Assembly (NCBI RefSeq): GCF_029227915.1
Contig: NC_079879.1
Span: 12,958,001 to 13,022,000 of the forward strand
Direction of reading: 5' to 3'
From: Hydractinia symbiolongicarpus
Lineage: Eukaryota > Cnidaria > Hydrozoa > Anthoathecata > Hydractiniidae
DNA length: 64,000 nucleotides
A model generated the notes under the pieces. The model was not told where the DNA came from and searched no databases. It saw only the letters and a list, made by a program, of their open reading frames with translations. The position numbers and the translations under genes were made by a program. Positions 11,383 through 22,899 of this stretch are shown piece after piece (position 1 is the stretch's first letter; every line of letters starts with the position of its first letter).

Positions 11383-14300
11383 CCCCTTTCTTACCACCTA
11401 TGTAGGGGTCAAAGACCCACACAAATTGTCAGAAATATTTCAAGTACGTGTGTTTGAACAAATCTTTGGCTTTCTCTGAAAATCGAAAATTATCTACGTT
11501 TCGAGGAAAATTACCACTTCTAGGTTGTTTTGCAGTATTTTATCAGTTGCATCTATTTTGATGGTTATCATTTTCACCTTCTTTTTCAGGTTAACAATTC
11601 TTTATTATTTACATTCTAAAATTGACATTTGCGCCGCCTTCAAATTTAATTATGCGTCTTGCTTTAGCATAAACTAGAAAATATTTCATAGAAAAAATCT
11701 CGTTGTTGAAGGATTTTACGAAAATCAAAGTGTGACAACACATGACGCTTTAAAGTTCAAAAATTCAGATAAATGTTTTTAACCTTGCAGTGATAGTATC
11801 TTCAAAGACAATTCACATTCAATTAATTCTGATATCTAATCAGATTTTATTATCTCATAGAACCACGCATTTTTTGCTGCTGAAATGCTCCCTGCGAATT
11901 AATCTATTTCCGTAAAGATACAGAAAAGTAGCTCACTTGAATTACCCTGACTTGAATTTTCATTATACTGTGCCACAAGAAAAACAAAAGTCCTCTTTAC
12001 AAATTAAAAATCTGTTTTTTTTACTTGCAAGTTTGTAACTTATTTTCGTAGTAATCGAGGCAAGATACGCACGCGCCTATTACCGCATGCTTGAATAGAA
12101 TTTTCCCACCCGTTTTCACTCACAAGTTAATTCTATTCGTACGGGTTATACGATCCGCCCACCCTCCCCTGTAAGTTGAGGAAATTACTCAGAAAGTGAT
12201 ATTAAGATTGGTTGAGTGACATAGCATCTTATACCTATCTATACGGTTTCTTCCGGAAAAGTCAATCCCCTTTGGCTCGGGATAACTGGAAGTTTTTATC
12301 CTGGAATCATTTGAAGACTCAAATGTATAATCTCAGCAAGGTAACAAAGTCTTAATGCTTACACGAGCTAAGAATAATTGTGGCACTATTAAGAAGTATA
12401 GACGGAAAGTCTGTAAAAAAATTGTTGTTATTGTAACCTGAGTTGTGTTGTAATTATATAATATTGAGTATAATAGGAATTGTAAATACGTACGAATACC
12501 GAAGATGACTCCACTAGATGACTCCACTCACTAATAGCGTCCTAAGTCTTGAATAGATTACGTAGACAATAAGGCTCTTATTTTTGGTTGAACAAAGTGA
12601 ATTAAAAAATAATTAACAAAATACACCCTCCTGTGCTATATGTTTTCCATACGTTTTTCTAAGCACTACTAATATCTAATCAGATTTCAGAACCACGTTA
12701 AACTAAGCGCTCTTTTTGTTGAGTAGTTTCTTGCGATCAACCTTCATTTCTTCATTTCAAGTAAAATAGAATAAGTGACAGTGCAAGATGCATGCAGGCT
12801 GCGCTGCAGTGATATGATTAAATGACTAAAACAGAAAAATCATTCTAAATAGTAGGAATTTGATTGCTTTTAAATTTGTTTTGGATTCTTAGTTAGATTT
12901 GAACGCTTTCTTAAAATTTGGTAATTTAAGTAAATGAACTTGGGGCAATTTATTTCTTATATTTTTGCGGAAAAGCGCTTTTTTAACTCATCTTCACAGA
13001 CCTCAACAACTTCAATGATTTCAGGATGGTAAATGCTAAATTTATAAAAAAAAAACAAGTATGAAACATTTTCTCAAACAAAATCAGCCGTTCCTATTTA
13101 TTCATTTATTTTATTGATTTTTTTATTTATTTATTACCTTTATTTTGAAAAAGCGCAGGGTGTATTTCGTGACAGCTTCTATTTAAGTACGTTTTAGTAT
13201 ACCGTATTTCTCTCAATATCTTTTCAAGCCTGGAAATCGGAAAATTTTGGCGTGCTGACGTGAGCAAAAACTAGTACCGTCATTGACAAGTAAAAGGGGT
13301 GCGTTTTACTTACACAGAAACGACTTCGCACTAATTTATCTTCCGGGTTGCAGCAGCCTAAAATGTCTTCAACCTTAATGTCCCAAATAGACTTAATTAC
13401 AATATTTTAGTGTGTTGTTTTAATAAATTGTTTTTGCTAGGTTGCTAATTTCTTTCACAAGTCAAAGGTCACTTCAACACAATAATTGTTATCACGTCTG
13501 CCACGTGACAAGCTGCATTTACCGAAAATAGTGCATTATGCGAAGGATTATGCGCTGTTAACAAATAAGGAATTACTTTCTAATCAAAACCTGATGAAAC
13601 CTTGATAATAATTTGCGCTGATTCAGAACGTTTTTTAGGTTGGTTCCAGGATGTTTGGAAGATGTTTTTCAAAAGAAAAAAAGTGAACCGTATTAAAGAA
13701 ATGCTCACACTGACCCTTATATATACAGATATTTGTTATGCACCAACACTCTAGTCGTCTCTAAGACTTTGTGTTGCTTTCGTGGATAATCCTAACCCTA
13801 TTCATGCTAGGTCGTGGCTGACGACAACAAACCGCATTAAAAAAAGGCATGCGTTTCTTTGCCAGTGGAGCAGTTGTTATGAATCGTTCTGGTCTTACTT
13901 CTTTACAAGAAAGTAAACATATATCACAAAATAATTCCAAAACTTTTATCCCTTGTGGCTATTCGGATCTACGCAGTTCCTTAAAGCAGTACATTTTAAT
14001 CGAGCTGAAATTCCTACAATTTAAGTAAAAATTAAAGAATGACTTGGAACTTGTTCTGGTAACTTTTTTGTTTGATAAATTTCAACCAATGATTTTTCCA
14101 TTATAACTATATCTTATGAGTTGTTAAGTTTTATATTTTTTTGACGCCTATAAATCGTTTTTGACAGAATACCAACTTTAAGCACTTTGAATGTACATAT
14201 CAAAGATGAACAAATAAAAAAATTAGACTAAAAGTTATTGCTCCTAACTCCTAGCTCGTGATCTTGTACATTTCAGAAATCATGCGGTGGAATTTTGGGC

Positions 14301-15059
14301 TTTTTGGCAAAAAATTATGGTATTTATGAGATGTATTGTTGTAAATTCAACATAGCCCAGGCAACTTTTTTACTCGATTATTAGAATTAATTATTTGAAC
14401 ACAGGCACTTATCAAAAATTTTATATCCAGTAATAAAATTATTAGCTGCACTTTTAGCAAATAAAAATAGCTTGCCATTTTCTAATTTAGTTTTTTTTAA
14501 GCGTCTGTTAAATTTTGCTAAAATTTAGCTTTGACACCTGGAGTAATGCTTAATAATTTTAAGAAATTTTGGATATAGATAATACACAAAACTGATTTCA
14601 CTATTTATTTGAATAATATTATACCTGCTAGGTAGTTTTTCTAGGTTACACTATTGTCCTTGCTTTTGTAGACGATTGCTTACAAAACCTGACGGATGTC
14701 GTTCTGTAAATATATTCTACCTAAATAGCAGGCCTGATAGAACTTCTTTTTTAAAAAAAAAAAGATTCAGTAATTTCAAAAGGTGATGTTAACAACTTTA
14801 ATTCAATAAGCTAGACAACGAGGTTAATCGAGTAGGTGAAGATAATAGATATCAGGCTGAATGGAAAAGCAGATAACCTTGCACCTACAGTTTTACATTT
14901 GCTGATAAAATTTGAACTATTGTAATTGTCTGGGCACTAGAAGTGTAATCTACTTTTCGCAGAAAAAAGATAACCTGAAGGTTAAATTAAGGTGGGTACA
15001 TAGTTTTTACTTATTTGCGTAGGTGTCTGACCTTTAGAAAAACGCATATGAGAAGTGGG
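11383..15059. other. Divergent intergenic region of pair C/D
   Basis: About 3.7 kb, homologous to the E/F and A/B intergenic regions but more diverged, with insertions and deletions. Shared landmarks include GTCGTGGCTGACGACAACAAACC (near 13810; GTCGTGGCTGGCGACAACAA near 28372), the serum of T/A-rich repeats at 13100-13150 and the block just above the TATA box (14812-15059). It lacks a segment of roughly 60 bases near 13505 that A/B and E/F keep. No gene is visible. Confidence 0.65.
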
Positions 15060-15067
15060 TATAAATA
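15060..15067 (+). promoter_or_regulatory. TATA box of copy D
   Basis: TATAAATA 45 bases before the ATG. The context GGGTATAAATACAG is shared with A and F. Confidence 0.7.
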
Positions 15068-15111
15068 CAGACGTAATTTACCTATTGACAACAAAACTGT
15101 GGAGTATGAGG

Positions 15112-16242
15112 ATGGAACTAACCAACAACATGTTTCTTTTATTTCTAATGGTCACTGGTGTGAGCACTAGACAATACTTCAAGGACGAATTTCGAAAGAT
15201 GGATATTGATAAAACAAATCTTTTCAGAGATGAAAGTGGACCTTGTGAAAAAGCCAATTTGGAATGCACTTACACTGATGATCAATCATGCTTTCCTGGT
15301 GGATTTACCATTACAGAACCTAGTTCAAAGCCTAAATGTTTCTGTCAATATGGATGGACTGGACCAAATGCACAATGGATACCTACTACAAATGATCCTG
15401 AAGGAATCAATAGAATCAGAGCTGATAACTGCTTAACTCCTTGTCATTATACACATCATGTCAGGTATTGTCACCATTTAGTAATGTTTTGCTTGTATTT
15501 CAGATTGGCGAAGAAATCTTGCCTTGCCAAGGGTATATGTCCTTGACTAGTTTGTTCATAATACTTTTCTCACTTTAGAAATGAGACTTGCATCGAGAAA
15601 AAATGTGACACTCGTTGCGCAAATTCACACGGTAAATGCAATGCTAAAAGCGGACAATGTGAATGCTGTCGTGGTTGGTCTGGACCTAACGCGAAATATA
15701 ATAGTGCTCTCGATCGATATGTTGCAGATTATTGTGATAAAGAATGCCAATTTCTTGGAACAGGCGTGCCGTAAGTAAAACTTACCAGCCTGTTTAATCA
15801 CTGTTATTGTACTTTAAATAATAAAACAAAAATACATTTAGGAATCCCGAGTGCAAGAAAGTTCCAAAAGTTGTGCCACCATGCGATCCTAAGTGTTCCA
15901 ATAGTGAAGGTGTTTGTCTTCCTGGTGGTAGATGCAAATGTTGCACCGGTTGGACTGGACCAAATGCAAGTCATTACAGCTCTGACAATGGCGAAAATGT
16001 GATTGTTGCAGATTATTGCAATGTGTACTGTCCTTATACATCTGACAACATGTAAGTAATTTCTAGATTAAAAGCTTCTTTTTTTAGCTATTAATAAAGT
16101 TTCGTGATATTGAATGCGGTAAGTTCAAAAAAGTAATTCAAGGGTTTTGTCATTACCGTCTTTGTGTTTTAGAAATCAATTATGTCTCCGACCAAATTAC
16201 ATTGAAAGATTGGCACTCGCTGGACGGAAGATCACTGTTTAA
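15112..16242 (+). CDS. Copy D: intact MELTNN-type secreted three-module Cys-rich protein (274 aa)
   Basis: Exons 15112-15464, 15579-15770, 15842-16051 and 16173-16242 (TAA) join in phase 2 to give 274 residues. The signal peptide is residues 1 to about 19, module 1 about 38-121, module 2 about 125-189, module 3 about 189-254, with a tail ending AGRKITV. Introns are short (114, 71 and 121 bases), unlike the MESII genes whose first intron is 279-1009 bases. Module 2 reads EKKCDTRC...QCECC, a type-specific variant. An upstream in-frame ATG at 15055 lies before the TATA-driven start and is unlikely to be used. AATACA at 16360 is a candidate poly(A) signal. Function unknown. Confidence 0.92.
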
Positions 16243-17540
16243 ATTTTTAAAGGAAGAAAGAAGTTCTATGATGAGATGCAAAAACGGACACCAAACATAC
16301 TTTCATGAGCACGTATACAATGTTGAACTGAGAATTATACTTGTATTTTCTCTTACATTAATACAACTTTTTGCACTATATTTAGATTAGGCAATAGCTT
16401 TAATCAAACAGTTTAAGAAAACTATCCCATATAGAAGAAACATTGTGTTTATTATGGCTTGGTTGATAACCTATTGCACAACAGTCGTACACCAGTCGCA
16501 CAAAAGTTCAATAAGGACTTAATTAAAAAAATATCTTGTAAAACAAAGCATTCCAAAAGATGTTGCGCAACAGATGTAGAGATAGAATTGTTCCTAAGAA
16601 AAACTGTTTTCTGATATAACCAACGAACATTCATTAGTGATTAACATAAATTCATTGGACCAGAACTAAGTATTATCTCAACTTGGATGATAAAAAAAAG
16701 TTGTTGCGCACAACAGTCAATGGATAAGCCCCCTAAGTCCTCCGTTTGACAATGAACCCAAGCTGTTAAAAGGCAGTCAAAACAGTTCAATTTTTTAACC
16801 AAAATAACGCAACTCATCAAATATTTTTACGGAAAACAGATAGATACATAAACACTTCTTTCTCTACTGACCGCACTGTTGACGTAGGAATGTTCTGCGA
16901 CATACCTTTTTACGATCAATTTTCGCCCACATTCCCGTTTCTCTTGAGAAGACGCTTTTTAAAGAAAAAATGTACGCAAACGACCGCTTAACGGCATTCG
17001 GGCCGGGAGGGGATATTCTGTTCTCCTTGCAATTTTGTAAAAACTCTATTTTGTTATGCTGCCTGGCTATTGCTATGCTGTCTATTACACACCTGCATGC
17101 AAGATATATAACCCATGCCTTTCCGAGCATTAGAATGTTGGCCAATAATCGAAACTACCCCTTACATTTCTATGAAGTTTTTATAATCGGGAATATATAA
17201 TAGCTTTCGCCAGGATTATCCTAAAAACTGACAACACCACTTTATTTTGTCAAGGGAAATCATTTTAAAAATTTAGGACACGTACTTAATTCGATTGCCC
17301 GATTTTACTTGATAACCAGGATTTTATGGCAATATACGCATTTTATGATAATATGTAAAAACTTGAAAGAATGTTAAATAACATTTATTTCGACACTTTA
17401 AACAGAACGTTAAAATTCGTTCTAAAATGAAAGTAATTGAATTTTAAGCAGATAGTGATATTTTGGACATATTTCAAACTTACAATGGCATCAAAGAAAA
17501 GGTTATAGAGAATTTGCGTAAACCTATAAAAAGTAAAGGC
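16243..17540. other. 3' flank of copy D, shared with the flank of copy F
   Basis: The segment down to about 17230 is homologous to 30911-31600. Shared motifs include GATGTTGCGCAACAGATGTAG and TATAATAGCTTTC. This shows that the duplicated unit extends about 1 kb past the stop codon. Open frames here are not conserved in the F flank and look like chance. Confidence 0.55.
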
Positions 17541-17543
17541 CAG

Positions 17544-17615
17544 CTCAAATGCATCCAACATTTCATCCAACATCGTAAATTTTCGATGCTGGATGAAATG
17601 TTGGATGCATTTGAG
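17544..17615. repeat. Near-perfect 32-base inverted repeat, probable Harbinger end
   Basis: Arms 17544-17575 and 17584-17615 differ at one base and are separated by TAAATTTT. Each arm holds GCATCCAACATTTCATCCA. The CATCCAA/TTGGATG word recurs near 17663, 17703, 17723, 20693 and 20707, so these look like terminal or subterminal transposase-binding repeats enclosing the Harbinger remnant. Confidence 0.65.
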
Positions 17616-17798
17616 ATGAACCACAATTTCTCAAAAATAAAAAAAGAAAAAAAAAATTATGTTGGATGCTGTTGAATAAAGTTTGATCTCAATCAAACTT
17701 CTCATCCAACATTTTCAGCTTCATCCAACACAATTTTCGTGAATTTTAGTGATGGATATATTTGAGTCAAATTCGGAAATTGCGACAGCTGAATTTTC

Positions 17799-18065
17799 AT
17801 GTTGGATACAATTGAGTCAAAGTCGGAAATCGCGACAGCTTTGGAAACGAAAGCTTTTTCAATCAAAACAAAGATAAACGGTTTGAGGGCACAACTAAGA
17901 CGACAAATGAAGAAAGAAAAGACTACCGAGAGTGGCCAGAGTACTGACGAATTATACATTAGTAACCGGGTTCATTACAATAAACTGTCGTTTTTAGTCC
18001 AATTTATCAGGGCTGCAAAAAGTAGGGTTACTTTGAAACAAAATAATCTACAAGAAGATGAGTGA
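17799..18065 (+). pseudogene. MADF/Myb-like DNA-binding protein fragment of a Harbinger element
   Basis: The open frame contains INGLRAQLRRQMKKEKTTESG followed by STDELYISNRVHYNKLSFL. The pattern matches the second half of MADF domains (LR..., basic helix, SG...DELY...W.Y...L.FL). PIF/Harbinger transposons commonly carry such a partner protein beside the transposase. The N-terminal half of the domain is missing or out of frame, and a stop follows, so this is a relic. Confidence 0.55.
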
Positions 18066-18450
18066 ACAGAGAAAGAGGTAAATACTACATCGTTACCCAA
18101 GAAAAAGTCGATTGCCGAAAATAAGTTGGATTTGCTTTCCAAATGTACAGAAATCATAACATCAAAAACAGCTACCCCAACACCAACGCCAAAGAATGAC
18201 GCGATAGCTGCGAAGATGTCTAACTTTGCATTGCATGTTGACGAAAAACTGTTGAGATAAACGCAATAGAAGAATAGCGGAAAAACGTATATCTGACATT
18301 TTAATTGAAGCCGAAATTTCATCTGATATTTTAGAAGTTGGAGAGCAAAGAAGTCCGTTTGAATACTTTAATCGGAGAAATTTTATCCGAGTCCGAAAAA
18401 TCTTCATATTTTTAGATATATTTTAGCAAATCGCCATTCAGAAAATTTCG

Positions 18451-19760
18451 CGTGGATTAATTTTAGCGAGTGCTGTATTTTGAAGAAAAAATTATAATGC
18501 ACGAACTATTTCCTGAAAGCCGACCTAAGTGGAAAAGCGAGAAAAATATTTTTTTGATGAGACATTTAGATGAGTCACTTTAGAATGACGTCATTCTGTG
18601 AAACCATAGATGTACGAAAACATGTTGCTTTCGTACATCCATGGTGAAACATTTCTTTGTGCTCATAACGATCAAAAATAACGTTTTGAATGACGTCATA
18701 CTTTAAAAATAGTGTTGAAAAAATTCGAAAGTGAATAGTAAATACTTCTTATTTTTAGAAATTTGTTATAAAACCTCTTAAGCGATATAATCTCTTTCCC
18801 CGAACCCTCGTGTTCTGTTTATCTCTCTCTGTATAACGCAATTTTATATTGTTCGTTTAAAACGCTATATCAACAAAAATGAGGACATCAACAAAGAAGA
18901 TTCTCTGTTCAAAAGCATTAGTCCAGTAAAGTTTTGTGAGAGAAAAAAAAGTTCAAAATAATGTCGTTTGTTAAAAGAATTCAATTTGGCAATTCGTGGA
19001 TTTCACTACTACAAACGATACTGAAATCCAACACTTCAGGAAGAATTGTTTTGCCATCACGAAGAAGAGAACGCCTTCGATGTTTTTGCCATAAAAGCAA
19101 CCAACGATTCTGGTGTCATTTTAGGGATCTACCTCGTGAAATATCGAGAGTTACACAATTCTTTTTGGACAGAGGCGCAAGAATTACGGCAGTCTTAACT
19201 TCTGAAAACTACCGAAAGTCACCATTAGTTCAGGGCGGTTTGGAAATCCCATGTCGAATCAAAATCACGATGAAGAAAACAAAAAAGTGTGGTCAGCTCC
19301 TAGATCGTTATTTTGGATCTGATCAATACCTTGTACACTGAATCGAACCCTTCGGTGATTTTTGGTTCAATACTTGTTGATTTCAAATCGCAAAAGCGCC
19401 ACGGTGAACAGCAAACCAGAAATGAGAAAAGAAAGAACGAAATCAATGGACATAAGGACATTATTTCTTGATCAGGGATCCAAACAACCTTCCGAAAAGA
19501 AAAAAAAAACGAGAAAAATATAATAGTTTTGACTGAGTCGTGTAATATTTTTTGTTTTTAACAATAGATTACATAAAAACACATTTTTCTTAGAAAAGAA
19601 AAATGTGTTTTGAAAAAATTGAAGATTTAAACTATATATTTGGCTTACATGCTCCCCTATTAGTTTCCGAAAAAAACAGAAAAAAAATTAAAAGAACTAA
19701 ACTGGATTCATTTTATCAAATCGTGTTTTTGAAAAATTTAGCGTGGATTAATTTTAGCGA
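18451..19760. repeat. 19-base direct repeats flanking a HIRAN-like fragment
   Basis: CGTGGATTAATTTTAGCGA occurs exactly at 18451-18469 and again at 19742-19760, on either side of the HIRAN-like fragment. Related GCTAAAATTT words follow at 19820-19860. The pair may mark a nested insertion or the ends of a small repeat family. Confidence 0.5.
18990..19341 (+). pseudogene. HIRAN-like domain protein fragment, copy 1
   Basis: In one frame from 18992 the sequence reads IRGFHYYKRY, then a TGA where the family has Trp, then a run including EEENAFDVFAIKATNDSGV. A frame change at about 19126 leads to DLPREISRVTQFFLDRG and GGLEIPC. The same protein family appears at 20973-21530 on the other strand. It resembles the HIRAN-like N-terminus seen in repeated cnidarian proteins of unknown function. 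The stop and frameshift show decay. Confidence 0.6.
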
Positions 19761-19876
19761 TTTGTCGACTTGACGTGTTTTCGTGAGAATAATTTTATCG
19801 AAAATGGCAAATACTCGCTAAAACGCTAAATTTAGCTTCGCTAAAATTTGTCCGATTAAAGTAGCATTTTCAACCT

Positions 19877-20137
19877 ATGCAACCACCCTTCGCCCCATTC
19901 AACTATCATCAGTCCCAACCTCGCGCACTTTTTACTCCAAAAACTAATCAACGTACAGGAGATCAAGGTCAGTTCGCTTTCAATATTCCCACCCAAGGTC
20001 AAGGTCAACGCGTCATCCAGGAGAAACACATAGTAGTGCTTTCACTATTCGAAAGCATGCGTCAGCCGAAAGCTCAACTGTTTAATTCTGAATTCCTTGA
20101 AGAAGAGCGGTTCTATTCCAGATTCCAGAATCGTTGA
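19877..20137 (+). pseudogene. Gln/Pro-rich frame, possible tail of the Harbinger MADF protein
   Basis: The open frame is rich in Q, P and N (APFNYHQSQPRALFTP, FNIPTQGQGQ). It lies on the same strand as the MADF fragment and overlaps the reverse-strand transposase remnant at its 3' end. It could be the low-complexity tail of the MADF-type partner protein. Only its composition and position support that. Confidence 0.3.
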
Positions 20138-20494
20138 TTCTCCGGTTTGAACCAATATCGACATACAAACATTCGTATGGCGGACCTGCGATAGGCATTA
20201 AAATTATAGTGAAATGTTTATAGTTGTAAAAAGTTGATCTGCCATTGTTTGGCTTTTGGATTCTTACATGTTTCCCGTCGATTGCACCAAGATGTAAGAT
20301 ACTGCATTCATTGAAATCTGGTAATGGAAGCTTAGTGATTTGAATGATTCGCCAGTGGTCAAGTAGCGGAGGGTTAAGGCTAATCTTTCGTCTGCTTTAA
20401 TCGGTCTACTCCCACCAACTCTTTCCTTTGGCGAGATGAGGTCAGAAAATTGGCTCAGTACAAATTCGACATCACCCACATCCATCCGGAACAT
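20050..20494 (-). pseudogene. PIF/Harbinger transposase remnant
   Basis: Reading leftwards from 20494: FRMDVGDVEFVL, then RPIKADERLALTLRYLTTGES and FKSLSFHYQIS, the conserved Harbinger N-terminal helix region. After a frame change near 20270 come GAIDGKHVRIQKP, FYNYKHFTIILM, YVDIGSN and NDSGIWNRTALLQG, which match the catalytic DDE-domain core (GAIDGKH, NYK, D.G). The segment between SYI and GAIDGKH is deleted, and several stops follow. It is a dead element, opposite in strand to the MADF fragment. Confidence 0.8.
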
Positions 20495-20687
20495 TTCCAG
20501 AAATCCTTATCTGTCTTCTATCATCAGTTCTTTAAAAATGTTGTAGAATATCCTCTTTCTTTTCTTCTTATCAGCCACCTTCGTCTTTTTCCCCTGGTCG
20601 GTTTTTCATCATCCGAATGCATTAACTTGTTTAAAATTATAATAGCTGCAACGTCCTCCATGGGGAAAAGTCAAATGAATAAACACA

Positions 20688-20720
20688 TCATGTTGGATGA
20701 AACGTGTTGGATGAAGTAAT
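20688..20720. repeat. TTGGATG repeats at the right end of the Harbinger remnant
   Basis: ATGTTGGATGAAACGTGTTG and the following GGATGAAGTAATTCAAATGC mirror the left-end CATCCAACATTTCATCCAAC cluster, and so suggest the element spans about 17544-20720. Confidence 0.5.
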
Positions 20721-20972
20721 TCAAATGCAAATTTCGAATTTCGAACAAATTTTCATCCTGCAAAATTTAATGTTTTTTTTCTTCATTCACCAAAATCGAA
20801 TTCCATAAAAATAAAATGCAGCCAAATTTATGTCGCTATATTTTGTATTTAAATAGTATTTTCAATCATTAAAATTTCATATTTGAGATCACAGGGACAA
20901 AATCACTCCTTCTAAGCTAGAAAAAAACAAAACATAGAAAAATCACAATTTTCATTTTTTTCTTTCTTTGCG

Positions 20973-21530
20973 TTAATCAATTTGTTCAGCATTGTCTTTT
21001 CTTTTACTTCCCCTAGGTGTAAAGAATGTTCTTATATCGTTCATTCCAGTTTCTTTCTTTCTCTGACGAACTGGGGTTTGTTTGGCGGTACTGTTCTCTT
21101 CCAATTTCATTTGGCGCTCTGGATTGCATTCTAGAAATGAACCTAACACCATTTCTTCCTTTTGTTCTTTGTACAGCTCTGCTACGAGCTGTTTATATCT
21201 CTTCATTACTAAGAGATTGTTTACAGTCCCCGGGATTTGGGCTTTTATTTTGCAAGGTATTTCCACGCCACCTGGAACTAACGGAAACTTTCTGTAATGA
21301 GTTGCTGTGAGCTGAGTAGAAACAATTGCGCCTCGGTCGATGAAAAATTTGGTAACTCTCGATATTTCCTTTGGTAAATGACCTGCCACTACATCTTTCC
21401 CAACTTCACAAACTTTTATTGCGTATCGATCGAAAATGTTACTTTTTTCAAAATGGCACTGTAAAACTTGTTCAGGTTTAGGTGCCCAATATTTTCTGTA
21501 GTGATGGAAGCCCCGAACAGCAGCAGAAAT
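20973..21530 (-). pseudogene. HIRAN-like domain protein fragment, copy 2
   Basis: The frame is open from 21530 (just after a TGA) to the stop at 20973. It reads ISAAVRGFHHYRKYWAPKPE, then FEKSNIFDRYAIKV, AGHLPKEISRVTKFFIDRGA and PGGVEIPCKIK. A Lys/Glu-rich stretch and TFFTPRGSKRK follow. The order matches a HIRAN-like module with a basic C-terminal tail. It is better preserved than copy 1 but lacks a start, so it is probably an exon or relic of a repeated gene family. Confidence 0.6.
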
Positions 21531-21699
21531 TCAAAAACACTACTGTATCTCCAATGAAAGTTGAAAATATTCAATTAAAAAAAATACAGCTAAATGCAGC
21601 GACACTTTGTAAAATAACTTTGGATTACGTTTAGAAAAGATAGGTCAATGGAATATTTTGCATTCCCATTTTTTTAACAAACTCCATCGTATGACAAAA

Positions 21700-21850
21700 A
21701 ATTAGTCACTTTACAATTAATTCCCGCCAAAAATATTTTTTTAAGGCCATCCACCAAAATTATGTCTTCTAAGCATCGGCCAAAAAAAAATTCCCGCAAA
21801 ATTTTATTTTTTCTGCATCCGCCAAAATTAGTTCCCGTGGAAAAATCCAC
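21700..21850. repeat. MITE-like repeat with CCGCCAAAATTAGTTCCCG words
   Basis: Three diverged copies of a (C)CGCCAAAAT...TTCCCGC unit occur within 150 bases (21718-21740, 21775-21802 and 21817-21840), ending in a CCGTGGAAAAATCCAC palindrome. No coding potential. Confidence 0.45.
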
Positions 21851-22021
21851 TGAATCTCTCATTGAACCATGTCAGGGATGCTAAACAAAAACATACAACG
21901 TAATTTAAATATTTAAAACTCACAATCTGCTTCATTTTATATTTATACTCGCTGAAACAAAGCGTTTAAAAATATAAGCAGTTGCAACAAACAAATATAA
22001 AAATAAAAAATAAAAATAAAA

Positions 22022-22745
22022 ATGCAAAATGAAAGTTATTTATCTAATCGCACACAGTTTGTCAATGTTGGGAATGGCAAAAGAACTAATAATCTAGTGA
22101 TAAAATGTGGGTTCCCTCAAGGCTCAATACTTGGGCCTCTCCTGTTTTTGATTTACATTAATGATTTTCATTATTCCACTCAAGTTCTAAAATCCCATTA
22201 TGTTTGCAGATGATACTAACCTTTTCTATTCTCATGAAGATCTCAATACACTCTACAGAACTGTAAACAACGAACTTACTTAAAACTAACAGACTGGTTT
22301 AAAGCAATTATATTATTTCTAAATGTTAAAAAGAGCAAATATACATTACTCCATCGAACGCATAAAAGAAAGAGACTACCAACAATATTACCGGAATTAA
22401 AAATCGGAGATTTCATAATCTCACGTGAAACAGAAACGAAGTTCCTGGGAGTGATACTAGATGAGAATCTTACCTGGCAAAAACACATTGAAACTGTAAG
22501 TATAAAGCTTTCAAAATCTATTGGTGTTCTTTATAAAGCTCGACACCTCCTAAATAAACATTGTCTAATAAATTTATATTTTTCATTCGTACATAGTCAT
22601 ATAAATTACGCAAATATAGCGTGGGGCAGCACTGATAAATCTAAACTTGAATCGATATATAAACGTCAAAAACACGCTGAAAGGACTATTCTTTTCCAAC
22701 ACAAATTTACGCATAGTTTGTTAACATTTAGGTTTATTATAACGA
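22022..22745 (+). pseudogene. Non-LTR retrotransposon reverse transcriptase, C-terminal part
   Basis: Successive frames give [20 protein letters not shown] (RT block 4), then, after a frameshift near 22195, FADDTN (catalytic block 5). After a second shift near 22280 come FLGVILDENLTWQKHIE, SKSIGVLYKARHLL and the thumb-region motif INYANIAWGS. The order is that of jockey/CR1-type LINE reverse transcriptases. At least two frameshifts and missing N-terminal and endonuclease parts mark it as a 5'-truncated dead copy. Confidence 0.85.
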
Positions 22746-22899
22746 CATTAACACTGCATCGCCCACCCTGTAACGGTAAAAACATTAACAACGAAAAAAT
22801 TATTTTTTACAGTTTCTATAAAAATTTTTTTAGGATATACACGCTGTATTATATAAGAATAGTTTTTTCGTTTCAGCCTCAATGCACTTAACTTTTGTT

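Noticed and set aside
15055-15112. Upstream in-frame ATG extension of copy D (also F at 29723)
   Set aside because: It overlaps the TATA box and would place a hydrophilic leader before the signal peptide; the ATG at 15112 is conserved in all MELTNN copies.
15581-15778. Open frame MRLASRKNVTLVAQIH in copies D and F
   Set aside because: Shadow of exon 2; the true frame keeps all module cysteines and splices in phase.
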